DNA of 64,000 nt from Apostichopus japonicus (taxonomy: Eukaryota; Echinodermata; Holothuroidea; Aspidochirotida; Stichopodidae): NCBI RefSeq assembly GCF_037975245.1, contig NC_092571.1:27542564-27606563 (forward strand), given 5' to 3'. Every line of letters starts with the position of its first letter. Position 1 is the first letter of the stretch. A program made the position numbers and the translations under genes. Shown here in pieces: positions 11,254 to 21,428 of the stretch. Below the pieces are notes generated by a model. That model was not told the origin of the DNA. It made no database searches and saw nothing but the letters and a program-made list of their open reading frames with translations.

Positions 11254-12787
11254 TGTTGGGTAGAGATGTTTTAAGAAAATGTTGGTTAATTCTTTAACCA
11301 TTATGGGTAAAATGATGTTGGAAACATTTATCCAACGTTTATCCTGTACATATACGAGTCCATTTGCCCAACGTCTGGGCAATGTTCCCGCCAAAATATT
11401 GTCGTACAATTCGCACTGCAATGTGATCATTGCTTACGTACATCCGTATACTAACTACGCTGGAGTACCAGCGAAGGCATGTTGCGCGCTGCGACGTGAT
11501 AACAGCACACTTTTACTAGATACGGTACATACGATCGAATTGCAATAGAATGTTCTTGAGTATATTCATGAGTATATTTTGAATTATGTCTTTCTCGTCG
11601 CCGGTTGATGATGGTGATGTGTTGACACTTTAACGAAGTTGAGGTGTAGAAGACTTGAAGGAATCATTTGAAGGTATAGTATAATGTATTTATACCCCCC
11701 CCCAAACGGATTGGCTTGTATTACTTGGCCTAGCCTAACGTTAGGCTGTGTCTGTCTACAGACTTGGCAATTTCCAAACGTTAGGTCAACAGTATATATT
11801 GTGTTCGTAGCCCAGACTACCCCGTGCGTAGGCTAGGCCTAACTCTGCTGCACAAGATGGAGCGCGCTTTGCGTGTACGTTAGGCTACGGAGGTAAAAAG
11901 TTATGCTTGTGTTTGGCGTGGGATAAGTAATGTTGATGAAACTTGACCAGTCCTAGTCTCACATTTGTCAGTTTTCTGAACAAAGTTAAGAAAACTATTA
12001 AGAGGTCACTAAGGATAGGCCTAACTTAGTCCACTTCATACTAGCTTGCAGAAAATTGTTTTGGAAAACTTAGTTTGAGTGTCATATATTACTTACTATT
12101 ACAAATATAGTTGTGTCATATATTACAAATATAACTTAAATAAATGCTAGTATTGCCTGGGCCATATTGATCACATTTGTATAAATTAAATAGTTTCTCG
12201 TCCTAACTGTTCAGAAAAAGTGAGGGTGCAGGCAATTAACCTACAGAGAGTGCGACCAGAAGGGGAATTTCTGTGGTAAAAATTTGGGTAAATTGGTTGT
12301 TCAAATTTGAAAAATAAAAAAGGGAAGGGAAATTGACCCAGTGGGCAAAAGGATGCAGGCAGGACAAGAAACTACTTATTTATACCTCGCCTTAGTATTA
12401 CGAATTTTGATTTTTATTGGGGCTCACAATATTCATAAATTTATGATTTAAGTGTAAATCCTACGTCTGCAAAATTTTCACAAAATGGTACAGTAAGCGT
12501 ATCTGTAGTCCCGAGACTATGTGATAAGAAAGACAAGATTTTGACATGTAAAAATATGTCTCCTCATTCTATCATTTTCTTTTTCAGGTATAAATGAATT
12601 GAGTGATAAAACTTAAAGGGGCCTATGCTAAGGCTAGGCGTATGCCAAAAAAAATCACTACTTGATGAAGGTGCAACAATTTTTTTTAATGAATTCTCCC
12701 CTCCCTTATTGCTTTTTGGCACTGTTTTGATTTTGAAACTTTATGCTATTTTCTTTAAATGCTAGTTTTTTGTTGTTGTTATTTCAG
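11254..12787. other. T1 interior, left part: no coding signal
   Basis: Subterminal motifs to about 11380, then non-coding sequence. The first exon or promoter of the internal gene may lie around 11580-11700 or 12560-12600, but no start is identifiable. The segment ends in a good splice acceptor (ttgttgttatttcag) at 12787. Confidence 0.4.
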
Positions 12788-12884
12788 AGAATGAGATAGA
12801 CAATGCTGCATTGTCCTTGTTGGATGAAGGTACTATAAAGGAGCTCATACCAAAGATTGGCACCATGATGACAGTTTTGAAGGG

Positions 12885-13379
12885 TTGGTGACAGAAGGTA
12901 CTTTAAAGAAACTAAATGGGATATACATTTTCAAGTGTCTCAGGGTTGTAGATGGCAACATTAGGACTTCTTTCTTTCACTTGAAACATGCCCATGGCAT
13001 TAATGCTCAACATAGGTCAAATATTATTTGTAGTCAGGAAAACTGTAAATTAAAATTTGGAACATGCTGTGGTTACAAAAGGCATCTGCTCACAAAACAT
13101 AGTTTGCCATCTGAACTAACAGTAAATGAAAACAATGTTCAAAATGAACTTGAACAATTGGAAGAAACTGAGAGTGGTGATGATGCATATTCATGCGGTG
13201 ACATAGAAGATAGAGATCTTGAAATTGACCAAAGTAATGACCCTGCTGCAATTTTCATTGAGAGATTGAAAGCCTCAAATATACCATCATCACTTGTACA
13301 GACCATTATTTGTGACACAAAAGTATTGATAGGCAATTTTGTTGATGATGTGGAGAAACATATATCAGACATTTTATAG
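12885..13379 (+). CDS. C2H2 finger and acidic-linker exon of the T1 gene (partial)
   Basis: An open frame of 164 codons whose first codon is TTG, so it begins inside an exon rather than at a true start. Residues about 49-70 form one zinc finger with spacing C-x4-C-x12-H-x4-H (CSQENCKLKFGTCCGYKRH followed by LLTKH). An acidic stretch (EQLEETESGDDAYSCGDIED) follows, then a helical segment (PAAIFIERLKASNIPSSLV). The C-terminal EKHISDIL ends in a stop right where the LINE begins, so the natural continuation was probably displaced to beyond 17232. The SAM-like segment upstream is in another frame, so an indel or unseen intron separates them. Confidence 0.6.
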   Translation: MVTEGTLKKLNGIYIFKCLRVVDGNIRTSFFHLKHAHGINAQHRSNIICSQENCKLKFGTCCGYKRHLLTKHSLPSELTVNENNVQNELEQLEETESGDDAYSCGDIEDRDLEIDQSNDPAAIFIERLKASNIPSSLVQTIICDTKVLIGNFVDDVEKHISDIL

Positions 13380-13401
13380 TGATGAATGTTCTTACCTAAA
13401 A

Positions 13402-14031
13402 ATGTTCTTACCTAAAAACTGCCCAAAGTACATATGCCGAATTTGTAATACCCAGGGTCATAGAGAAGCAAGTTGCCCTTCTGTGGTATGCTTTAACTGT
13501 CAGGGACTCGGGCATAAGAGCTTTAATTGTCCGGAAAGAACAGAAGTAGGCGACGAATACAATAGCGATGAGACCGATGAACAAGTCAATCCCAAGACAA
13601 CCGCAGACAGATCTGAGCACACAATAGAGCATGACCAGGCTAATACAGATCTTAACAGAATGGACCCGCCCCAAAACATCCAACAAAAGACATCCTCAAT
13701 GGAACACAGCCGAGCAAACACAGACAAACAACAGGAACCAAAGACTGGTAAGAAAACTTGGCAAAAGGAACAAAAGGCAGCCACACCGACACAAAGAATA
13801 CCAGGAAGCAGGCAAAATGCAGAGGTTTCAGTCACTAATCAAACCAACAAGACAACAGAAAATCCACAACCCCCAAAAAGGCAAATGTCATCATGTGATG
13901 CAGAGCAGTTCATGACGGTCAAATACAAGAAGAAAACGCTAATCCCAAACCTGAGTAGAGCGAGGAATTTCAAACCAGGTGAGACCAAGGTGACACCAAG
14001 GGCTAATCCAACTGGAACTTTGCAGAAATGA
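13402..14031 (+). CDS. LINE ORF1: nucleic-acid-binding protein with two zinc knuckles
   Basis: The start at 13402 (MFLPKNCPKYICR) is preferred because the frame upstream runs into the interrupted host exon. Two CCHC knuckles follow closely at about residues 12-25 and 31-44: CRICNTQGHREASC and CFNCQGLGHKSFNC, both C-x2-C-x4-H-x4-C. The remainder is hydrophilic, rich in Gln, Thr and Lys, with a basic C-terminus. In this LINE class ORF1 binds element RNA and helps assemble the retrotransposition particle. At 209 codons it is short for ORF1, and no RRM or coiled coil is visible, which suits an N-terminal truncation. Its TGA stop overlaps the ATG of ORF2 (ATGA), a layout allowing reinitiation. Confidence 0.8.
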   Translation: MFLPKNCPKYICRICNTQGHREASCPSVVCFNCQGLGHKSFNCPERTEVGDEYNSDETDEQVNPKTTADRSEHTIEHDQANTDLNRMDPPQNIQQKTSSMEHSRANTDKQQEPKTGKKTWQKEQKAATPTQRIPGSRQNAEVSVTNQTNKTTENPQPPKRQMSSCDAEQFMTVKYKKKTLIPNLSRARNFKPGETKVTPRANPTGTLQK

Positions 14032-17000
14032 ACCTCATAACAAATATATTCATTTTGATGGCGTTACCAGTTACTACTGCGAAAGCTGACCGGAGAAAAA
14101 GTACCCCGAACGAACCGGAACATACTGATAAATTCAATGCTGTTATTTTAATTGAGCACAATATCTCATGTATGCATTACGACATTACATCATTTAATAA
14201 TCTCCCTAGACATGATGATTTATCTATTTTTCATCACAATAGTCGTAGTTTGAATCAAAATTTTAATGATATTACAACTTTTCTCTCTCTACTCAGAGAT
14301 GATTTCTCAATTATCGGATTTTCTGAAACTTGGCTAAATGACAGTATCTCACCTCTGATAAGCATTAATAATTTCACGTTAATAGAACAACATCGCAGCG
14401 ACCGAAGAGGAGGCGGGGTATGTTTATTTGTTCATAATACCCTGAGTTTCAAACATAGACCGGACCTGTCGATATTCAATCCGACGATTGAATCTATATT
14501 TGTTGAGATAACAACACCTAGTAGTAAAGAGAAATGTATTATTGGCGTAATCTATAGACCACCAAGTGGTTCGATAGATGATTTTAATGTTCATTTACAA
14601 TGTATTCTTAACGTCATAACGAATACCAAATTTAAATCCTATATCATGGGAGACTATAATATCGATCTAACCAACAAACACATATCCGCTAGTTTCTTAA
14701 ACACTATTTACGCATATGGATTCACACCAACAATTAGCAAGCCCACCCGTATTAGTAGTACTTCGGCCACATTAATTGATAATATCATCACCAATGTTAC
14801 CTCTACCATTACATCAGGAATTCTGACTACTGATCTAAGTGATCATTTACCCATTTTTATCAAAGTTCCCGCAAGAAAATATATACCAAAGAGCCCTATT
14901 CACGCTAGAAATTGTAATACCAATAATATAAGACGATTTGTATCAAGCATCAAAGAAAACAATTGGGACGATGTCCTCGATAAACATGACGTCAATGTTG
15001 CTTATGATATATTTTACAATATTGTAGATTCAACTTATAATGATTGCTTTCCATACCGTAAAATAACTAAAAGAGGTAAAAAGAAACATCCTTGGATCAC
15101 AAAGGGTATACTAACCTCTATTCAAAGGAAAAATAAATTGTTCAAACGTTACATTAAGAATTCGACAGAAAGTTATAAGACTTCTTATAATACCTATCGT
15201 AATAAGCTTAATCATGTTATTAGATTCTCTAAGAGATTATATTTTAATAACAAGTTTTATGATGCTAGAAATAATTCGAAGAATACCTGGAATATCATTA
15301 ATGAAATTCTTCATAATGACCGCAAAAAATCAACATATCCTGCTTCTTTCAAAAATGGCGATCAAGAGATTACCAATGACATCGATATTGCAAACGACTT
15401 CAATAACTTCTTTATCAATCTTGGTCCTTCATTGGCAGACAAGATTACGAGCAAAGGGACGCATAACGAGTTTATGCATAAAACTAGTCACAACAATTCG
15501 ATTTTTACATTTCCTGTATGTGAGGAGGAACTCCTTAACGTTGCGACTGCTTGTCTAAAACCTAATAAAGCAGCAGGATATGATGATTTTAAGCCAGGTA
15601 TCATTAAACACATTATTCCTTTAATTACTAAGCCTTTGACTCATATTTGTAACTTATCTTTTAATACTGGAACATTTCCAGATTCGTTGAAAATTGCAAA
15701 GGTTATTCCGATTTTTAAAAAGGGCGAAGCAGATTTATACGAAAATTATAGACCCATTTCATTGCTTTCATGTTTCTCGAAAATCATTGAAAGACTTATG
15801 TTTAATCGAATTTTTAATTTTCTTAACAAATATGACATTCTATGCAACCAACAATATGGCTTTCGACCACATCATTCTACTGAACTTGCACTGGCAGATG
15901 CCGTTGACAAATTGTACAGCAGTCTTGATAATAATAGATCTTGCTTGGGTGTGTTCCTAGATCTTTCCAAAGCATTCGACACTATTGATCATACCATTCT
16001 ACTTAGTAAATTACAACATTATGGCATCAGAGGAACAACGCTGAACTGGATCGATAGTTATATATCTAATCGGTATCAATATATCTCTTACAAAAACACT
16101 CATTCTCATCTTGCAGAAATTCAATGTGGTGTTCCACAAGGCTCAATTCTAGGCCCTTTACTGTTTATTATATATGTCAATGACATCTGCCACGTATCAG
16201 AAATCGCAAACATTACGTTATTTGCCGACGACACAAATATTTTTTTCGAATCAAATGAAAATGAAAATTTATTTCATATTAAAGTGTCTTCTGAATTGAA
16301 TAAATTTAACGACTGGTTTGCCTCTAATAAGCTATCGCTTAACATTGGTAAAACGAATTATATCGTTTTTAATACATCCCGAAATTTTAGCTGGGATAAA
16401 GATATTTTTATGGGAGGTAAAATTCTCAAAGAGGTATTTTCTAATAAATTCTTAGGTGTACATATTGATCATAAACTTTCATGGGGTGATCATATTTCCA
16501 TAGTATGCAAGAAAGTTGCAAAGAATATAGGAATATTATCGAAATTGAAACACTACCTGCCACAACACATATTAAAGACACTTTATCAAACTTTAGTGGT
16601 CCCACATTTTTCTTATTGCTCGATAATTTGGTCTGGTACACGTGATACTAATCTTAAGCCACTTATTATATTACAAAAGAAAGCTGTCCGCCACATATCA
16701 CATGCTGCACCACGTGATCACACCAACCTTCTATTCAAGGATCTGAATGTATTGAAAATTAATGACATAATACGTGTAAATCTTGCCACCTTCACTTATA
16801 AGGCTTGGAATGGACTCCTACCTAATGCATTTCATAATTATTTAATCAGTAATTCGGATATACATCACCACAACACAAGACATGCAAATCATGCGCATTA
16901 TCACAACACGAATACCTCAACAGGAATGTTAAGCCTCAGAAATCGAGCAATAAAAACCTGGAATTCTATTACTGACATTATTAAAAATAAATTATCGTGT

Positions 17001-17048
17001 AGGACATTTAGAAAATGTTATATTAAAGAAATAATTGCATCATATTAA
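14028..17048 (+). CDS. LINE ORF2: APE endonuclease and reverse transcriptase
   Basis: A 1006-residue open frame without stops or shifts. An apurinic-type endonuclease occupies roughly residues 60-280: HHNSRSL, FSETWLND, IGVIYRPPSGS, MGDYNIDL, TLIDNIITN and LSDHLPIFI in the expected order. Reverse transcriptase follows at roughly 500-780: NKAAGYDDFKPGI, YENYRPISLLSCFSKIIE, QYGFRPHHST, LDLSKAFDTIDH, CGVPQGSILGPLLF, and the catalytic FADD at about residue 730. A C-terminal region typical of CR1/jockey LINEs follows (PHFSYCSIIWSG, LQKKAVRHI, TRHANHAH). It would nick target DNA and prime cDNA synthesis there. All visible catalytic landmarks are kept, so the copy is recent and may be competent. Its ATG overlaps the ORF1 stop. 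Confidence 0.95.
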   Translation: MNLITNIFILMALPVTTAKADRRKSTPNEPEHTDKFNAVILIEHNISCMHYDITSFNNLPRHDDLSIFHHNSRSLNQNFNDITTFLSLLRDDFSIIGFSETWLNDSISPLISINNFTLIEQHRSDRRGGGVCLFVHNTLSFKHRPDLSIFNPTIESIFVEITTPSSKEKCIIGVIYRPPSGSIDDFNVHLQCILNVITNTKFKSYIMGDYNIDLTNKHISASFLNTIYAYGFTPTISKPTRISSTSATLIDNIITNVTSTITSGILTTDLSDHLPIFIKVPARKYIPKSPIHARNCNTNNIRRFVSSIKENNWDDVLDKHDVNVAYDIFYNIVDSTYNDCFPYRKITKRGKKKHPWITKGILTSIQRKNKLFKRYIKNSTESYKTSYNTYRNKLNHVIRFSKRLYFNNKFYDARNNSKNTWNIINEILHNDRKKSTYPASFKNGDQEITNDIDIANDFNNFFINLGPSLADKITSKGTHNEFMHKTSHNNSIFTFPVCEEELLNVATACLKPNKAAGYDDFKPGIIKHIIPLITKPLTHICNLSFNTGTFPDSLKIAKVIPIFKKGEADLYENYRPISLLSCFSKIIERLMFNRIFNFLNKYDILCNQQYGFRPHHSTELALADAVDKLYSSLDNNRSCLGVFLDLSKAFDTIDHTILLSKLQHYGIRGTTLNWIDSYISNRYQYISYKNTHSHLAEIQCGVPQGSILGPLLFIIYVNDICHVSEIANITLFADDTNIFFESNENENLFHIKVSSELNKFNDWFASNKLSLNIGKTNYIVFNTSRNFSWDKDIFMGGKILKEVFSNKFLGVHIDHKLSWGDHISIVCKKVAKNIGILSKLKHYLPQHILKTLYQTLVVPHFSYCSIIWSGTRDTNLKPLIILQKKAVRHISHAAPRDHTNLLFKDLNVLKINDIIRVNLATFTYKAWNGLLPNAFHNYLISNSDIHHHNTRHANHAHYHNTNTSTGMLSLRNRAIKTWNSITDIIKNKLSCRTFRKCYIKEIIASY

Positions 17049-17196
17049 TTAAAATATCATATAATTGATTTATTGTCGAAACGCTTAATTTGATCTTTAA
17101 TTTTTTCTTCTCTTTTCTTTCTTCAGGGAGTCTTCTACATTGTTAAGCTATTGTATGCTTTATAGAAGACTTCCTTTCACCTTGTATATTTGCACG

Positions 17197-17232
17197 TGAA
17201 AAACAAAATAAATCAAATCAAATCAAATCAAA
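17197..17232 (+). repeat. LINE 3' pentamer tail
   Basis: Four or more AATCA/TCAAA units end the LINE after a short 3' untranslated region of about 150 bases. Such short tandem tails are typical of LINEs that prime on their own 3' repeat. It is followed by gagagtaaataaccc, which belongs to T1. Confidence 0.85.
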
Positions 17233-17556
17233 GAGAGTAAATAACCCATTTTATGTGCCAAGGAATTACAAAATTCTAGGTTTTATATTTAAATTTGGCC
17301 TCATACCCATTACAGGTACTGTGCTCCAATTTATGTACATGCAATGCTCTTTTGAGAAATGTTACATGTTCTTACGTAAAACACACCAACTGGAACAGGG
17401 AAAAGGCGATAAGTAACAGGGAAACTTATTTTAGCACTCCAAAACTGGATGAAAAGCTGTGGATGGCATTATTAAACCTTTGTTGAGAAAAATTACTCCA
17501 TAAAACTTAAGTACCCACCCACAAACACTGGTAATGTGATATGCTCTAATTCACAG

Positions 17557-17672
17557 ATCAAAAGAAGAACCTTGCATTCTTCATGCTACCAATAATACTA
17601 CAAGGTGTGAAGGGTAAAAGGGGCCATAGCTCGGCACAGCAATCCATGAAAAGCTTCATCACTGTTCAGCCG
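17557..17672 (+). pseudogene. Candidate exon of the T1 gene (KSFITVQP segment)
   Basis: Bounded by acceptor ttcacag and donor gtaagt. The exon is open in one frame, encoding GVKGKRGHSSAQQSMKSFI and ending VQP at a codon boundary. The next exon begins in the same phase with EDVDIEEYAKDYR, so the splice would join cleanly. Confidence 0.5.
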
Positions 17673-18957
17673 GTAAGTAGTTTATTCAAAAAGGTAAAAT
17701 TTGTTGGAATCATGCATGAATTAATGGATTTTGTGATCTTAATTTGGAATTGCTTCATGATCTGATTCCCATTGCAAATTAGGTATATATAATTTGACAG
17801 AGATCATGTAGTCAACTAGTAATAAACTTTATGTTATTTGTGTTTCACTTTCATGACCAACTTTTAAGAAACTTCTTTCACTTTCATGACCAACTTTTAA
17901 GAAACTTCTCCAGTTAGATGGTCTAAAAATTGTACACATCATCCTTTTTTGAGAGGGGAATAAACAGACAACAATTAATCATAGTTTCTCAACCCTGGGG
18001 TCATTGAGAACTATTTTCCTGGGTGTGGGGGGGGGGTCTGTGAGGGCAGATTGGTTAGCCAGGGTTGCCAGCCATCCTGGAAAATGGGAGCAGAACCTTG
18101 AAAATTAGTTTCCCTTTTTCCAGTCAGGGAAAGTTAGGGAATTTGAGAAAAATGCTTCAGAAATCAGGGAAAAGCTAGGGAATTTGATTGGCCCAAGAGA
18201 GCAGTCAGTCTCATATATTGGCTGTCCAAACAGTGCGAAGACATATCACACTAGAAATAGGTTGAACTAATCATCAGGGAATATTGAAAATTCATCAGGG
18301 AACTTTGTTGTCATGAAATGCTGGGAAACCTTCCCCTCCCACCCCCACCAAAAATTTATCATGTCCCACGCTCACCTACTGTATATAAGCTACATAATGG
18401 GGAAAAAAACGAGTGGTCAAAGCCAGCCAGGAGGCGGGGGCTCAATTTCCAATCCCAGCCGTGTCTGACCAAAACTGTTAGGCATGTTGATGTCTCGCTT
18501 GACCTTCACTGCAGAGTCTAAGTATTTGGTTGAGGAAAAACTAGTAAGATTACTGTAATGTATGAATGTTCAAAGTTGCTACATGAAATTAATACTAAAA
18601 TGGCATCATGACCAAAAGTTTATTCTGAATCTGTTTAAAGTTGCAAGGTCACTTATTTTATGAATGTGAATTTATGGCTATTATGAGAGAAAATATCTCA
18701 TGCTTCATGTGACGGAAATTCCACGTTCACATAATTTGTCTTCTCTGGAATCTGGTCAGAGATGATGTTAGCTGTGTGTGCTCAGCAGTTACATTCTTTC
18801 TTGTCCTGTCTAACTAAGGCTAGTACTACTTAGTAAAAAGGTGTCACGGTCATATTCTGCATTGCATTTTCTTTGATTTGAAATGTCCCTGTCACAGATA
18901 GGAATAAATTACAGTCACAATCAAAAATAAATGGTATCTCTTCTTTCATACCTGTAG
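17673..18957. other. Intron-like T1 interior with a degenerate repeat
   Basis: Non-coding. Bases about 17995-18320 hold several 'cagggaaa.t.agggaattt' segments and G runs, typical of a dispersed non-autonomous repeat, but no clear ends. A 45-base direct duplication lies at about 17846-17910 (tttcactttcatgaccaac twice). Confidence 0.4.
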
Positions 18958-19124
18958 GAGGATGTTGACATAGAAGAATACGCAAAGGACTATCGATGTG
19001 GACATGACGCCACAGCCCTTGAAGTGCAGAGGCACCCACCTAACACCATCCCAGGCCTATGTTATTCTCGAGAGACATGCTCTGCCACAACCATCCCTAC
19101 TGACAGAAATAGGTGTTTGCTTTA
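18958..19124 (+). pseudogene. Candidate C-terminal exon of the T1 gene, frameshifted
   Basis: Follows acceptor cctgtag. It opens with EDVDIEEYAKDYR. A one-base shift near 18997 moves the frame to MTPQPLKCRGTHLTPSQAYV, then ILERHALPQPSLL and CFK. This ILERHALPQPSLL block is the most family-diagnostic part of the gene. The frame ends at about 19168. Confidence 0.55.
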
Positions 19125-19129
19125 AAGGG

Positions 19130-21050
19130 TGTGAAGACTCGCGCAAAGAGAAACGTCTAATGCCGGTAATCTGACCTAGTTTCGAATGAGGTGTAACAGA
19201 AGTGTTAGGCACCACCATCGATCCCAGAAAATACACACAAAATTTGCTACCGTCGGTAATTAGACACTAGTATACAGTCAGTACATACAGCTGCGGTCAT
19301 TACCCACAGCAGTGTATAATCGATACAGCGATGGACATCTCAGGTCCAGCTAAAGATAAAAACGTATCACGTTTTATTACTGTACTGCCTGCATTATGTA
19401 GCGACACAAACAAAACGTCACTTGCAAGCAACAGAAAGTTAACTTTTTCAGATGGTTGCACACGGTTTGGGGCGAGTCTTCAATGCATAAGGCTGTGTAT
19501 ATTTTCGATAGTGAATTCCAGCGACATTGCAAGCTGACATGGAAGTTTCTTCCAACCTTCATATACGAATTCTTGGACGCAAACATTTCAAGCAGCATCA
19601 GAGATCTTATGGTATTTATTTCTTCCAAGCAATGACTTTTCAGTGTACTGGATAGTTTAATCTGTTTGTTACAGTTTTTCTTCAAACAAAAAGTTATGAC
19701 TTACTTCTTGGATCCGAACCTTGCTGCTATTACTCATTTCATTGGTTCAATAATTAAGTTGGTTTTTGTAACTTAAAATTCTTTTACTTCTTTGCATGTT
19801 ATCATTTTTCATAAACATGCACTGACTGTATATGTCTTTATGTGAAACTTTACTTAAATATGACTTGAAATGTTTGTATACGTTTGCTTATAAAATTCAT
19901 CTTATCATTTTTTTCGATAACATGTACACATTGATGTTGTTTGATCCTACTTATGACAGAGTTGAGGGTCTTTTTTAAGACAAATGTACAGATCTGACTA
20001 TTCTTGAGAAGGGAAGCAGGCAATCAAAAATTTACACTTTAACTACTAGGGCTAGATTTCAAACAGTTTTGTGATTGTCATGCTTTTTCATGCTGTATGC
20101 AATGTTTAACATTAAAATAAGTTTTATAAAGAGAACTGGTTAGGGATTCATATTTGATATGTGTGAAAATTCCTAGGTGCCTGTGAAATATACAATATTT
20201 GATATGTTTACTATGTGCATTGGCTTGAAGAACTAGGTAAACCTGCACCATCATTGACCTTTCCTTTTATTTTCTGTAAATTTCATATCATTATACTTAC
20301 AAATTGTGCTCAAATTCCAACAATTGAGACATTAAAGACATATGAGAGGTTTGTATGTGTGATACCATGTGTGTTCCATTCAAGTCAGTTTGCATTGTAT
20401 AGGTAATATGTTTAAAAATGACGAATATGTGTAGCTGCACAAGACTGCTTATGTTGGAATTTAGCCATTGATATATCATAAATAGTCCTCCTTTTAAACA
20501 TTGAGCCATATTTGTTTTCCACTACTAGTTATATCTATATAATTATTATGATATAATTATGAGGACTTGCCATTTCCTGTTGAACTTCTTGCTTCTGTGC
20601 TCAAATTTCTTAGCACGTAATGGAGTGTCTAGTGAAAACAATCACCTATAACTGCAAAAAAGGCTCAGCTGTAAACAACACTTGTTACAAATTGGTCAGT
20701 GGGCAAGAACCAAACAACGTTGTGCATGTTAAGGTTAATTTTATCCATGAAGAGAATAGATTGTAGTTTAATGATCAACTTGTATGTCAATATTCATGTT
20801 CCAAGTCCTAAAGCAAATTTGCAAAGCATACATTGATACATTTTCATGATGAACATATTGACACAATATGATATAAAGTAAGTTAATAGATTACTGCAAC
20901 CAACAATACCATGTTGCTAAATTCTGTGAAACCATTTTATGTGTTTTTAGTTCTAGTGAAGCTTTTTGAAGCTGTTTTCATAAATAAAATGAGAATTTAA
21001 TACTATTTTATGTGTTAATATTTTTAAACCCTAGTGTACATTTCATTTCA
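19130..21050. other. T1 interior, right part: nothing recognised
   Basis: AT-rich, with no sustained frame and no transposase motif. The 60-100 codon frames here have no recognisable domain. Confidence 0.45.
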
Positions 21051-21054
21051 TTCA

Positions 21055-21403
21055 TTCATCGACCAATGTTGGGTAACAAATTGCCCAATTTAACTGTATC
21101 AATCAACCAACATTGGGTAAAATCACTCAAATATAATTAGATTCATTAACCAATATTGGGTATCAAATTACCCAACTAATTGTAACAATCAACCAACATT
21201 GAGTAAAACAATCCAATACAATTTCATTCATTAACCAATCTTGGGCAAAAAATTGACCAACTAACTTTATGGATTAACCAATAATGGGTAAAATAATTTA
21301 CCCAACTACGTGGTAAATGCATTACCCAACTGCTGTTGGGCAAACTTTGCCCATTTTTTGAGCGGTTACATATGTACCCAGTGTTGGTTAAAAGTTGGTC
21401 AAT
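21055..21403. repeat. T1 subterminal repeat array
   Basis: At least six loosely repeated units of about 60 bases, each with attaaccaa(t/c)(a/c)ttgggta on one arm and ttacccaact on the other. The left end of T1 has sparser versions. In CACTA-type and some hAT elements such arrays bind the transposase, so they support element status. Confidence 0.75.
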
Positions 21404-21428
21404 ATTTTTACCCAACTTTTTAAGAGTG
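21404..21428 (-). repeat. T1 right terminal inverted repeat
   Basis: Ends aactttttaagagtg, the complement of the left end with two mismatches in 25. It is followed by the duplicated CA (21429-21430) and then by tgtcatag, the continuation of the interrupted site. Confidence 0.88.

Larger units (their letters stand above)
13380..17232 (+). mobile_element. Intact-looking non-LTR retrotransposon (CR1/L2/Rex-like LINE)
   Basis: Contains two overlapping open frames and a 3' end of TCAAA-type pentamers instead of poly(A), as in several CR1/L2/Rex1-related LINEs. The right boundary (17232) follows the pentamer tail. The left boundary is set by the end of the interrupted exon, and a short direct duplication (atgttcttacctaaaa, twice) lies there. 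No clear target-site duplication is visible. ORF1 seems to lack an N-terminal domain, so the copy may be modestly 5'-truncated. It is younger than T1, in which it sits. Confidence 0.85.
12788..19124 (+). pseudogene. SAM/C2H2 multi-exon gene inside T1, interrupted by a LINE
   Basis: Four candidate exons lie in one direction. Bases 12788-12884 encode NEIDNAALSLLDEGTIKELI, which fits a sterile alpha motif helix pattern. Bases 12885-13379 hold a C2H2 finger and an acidic linker. Bases 17557-17672 encode a GVKGKRGHSSAQQSMKSFI segment between a tcacag acceptor and a gtaagt donor. Bases 18958-19124 encode DVDIEEYAKDYR and, one frame over, SQAYVILERHALPQPSLL. From memory, the order of these motifs matches a multi-copy family of uncharacterised proteins in fish and invertebrates. 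It is broken by a frame change between the first two segments, the LINE insertion after 13379, and a one-base shift near 18997. It lies wholly inside T1, so it is cargo or a degenerate transposition gene. Confidence 0.65.
11228..21428. mobile_element. T1: 10.2-kb terminal-inverted-repeat transposon
   Basis: The ends are inverted repeats: CACTCTTAAAACGTTGGGCA on the left and its near complement on the right (23 of 25 positions). The flanks prove insertion. Left flank gttagacatgaca and right flank catgtcatag join, with a repeated CA, into the uninterrupted gttagacatgacatgtcata found at 48076-48095, with a similar site at 57003-57018. So a 2-bp CA target duplication brackets the element. Both ends hold many CCAACATTGGGTAA-like subterminal motifs. 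CAC-type termini, 2-bp duplication and subterminal repeats suggest the CACTA/EnSpm group (CMC), but I see no DDE transposase. Inside are a decayed SAM/C2H2 gene and a LINE inserted later. Confidence 0.88.

Noticed and set aside
13339-13401. Upstream extension of LINE ORF1 to 13339
   Set aside because: These codons overlap the interrupted T1 exon in another frame and come before the LINE boundary, so 13402 was chosen.
21060-21403. CRISPR-like array of short repeats
   Set aside because: The repeats are degenerate, lie in both orientations and form the subterminal region of transposon T1 in a eukaryotic genome.
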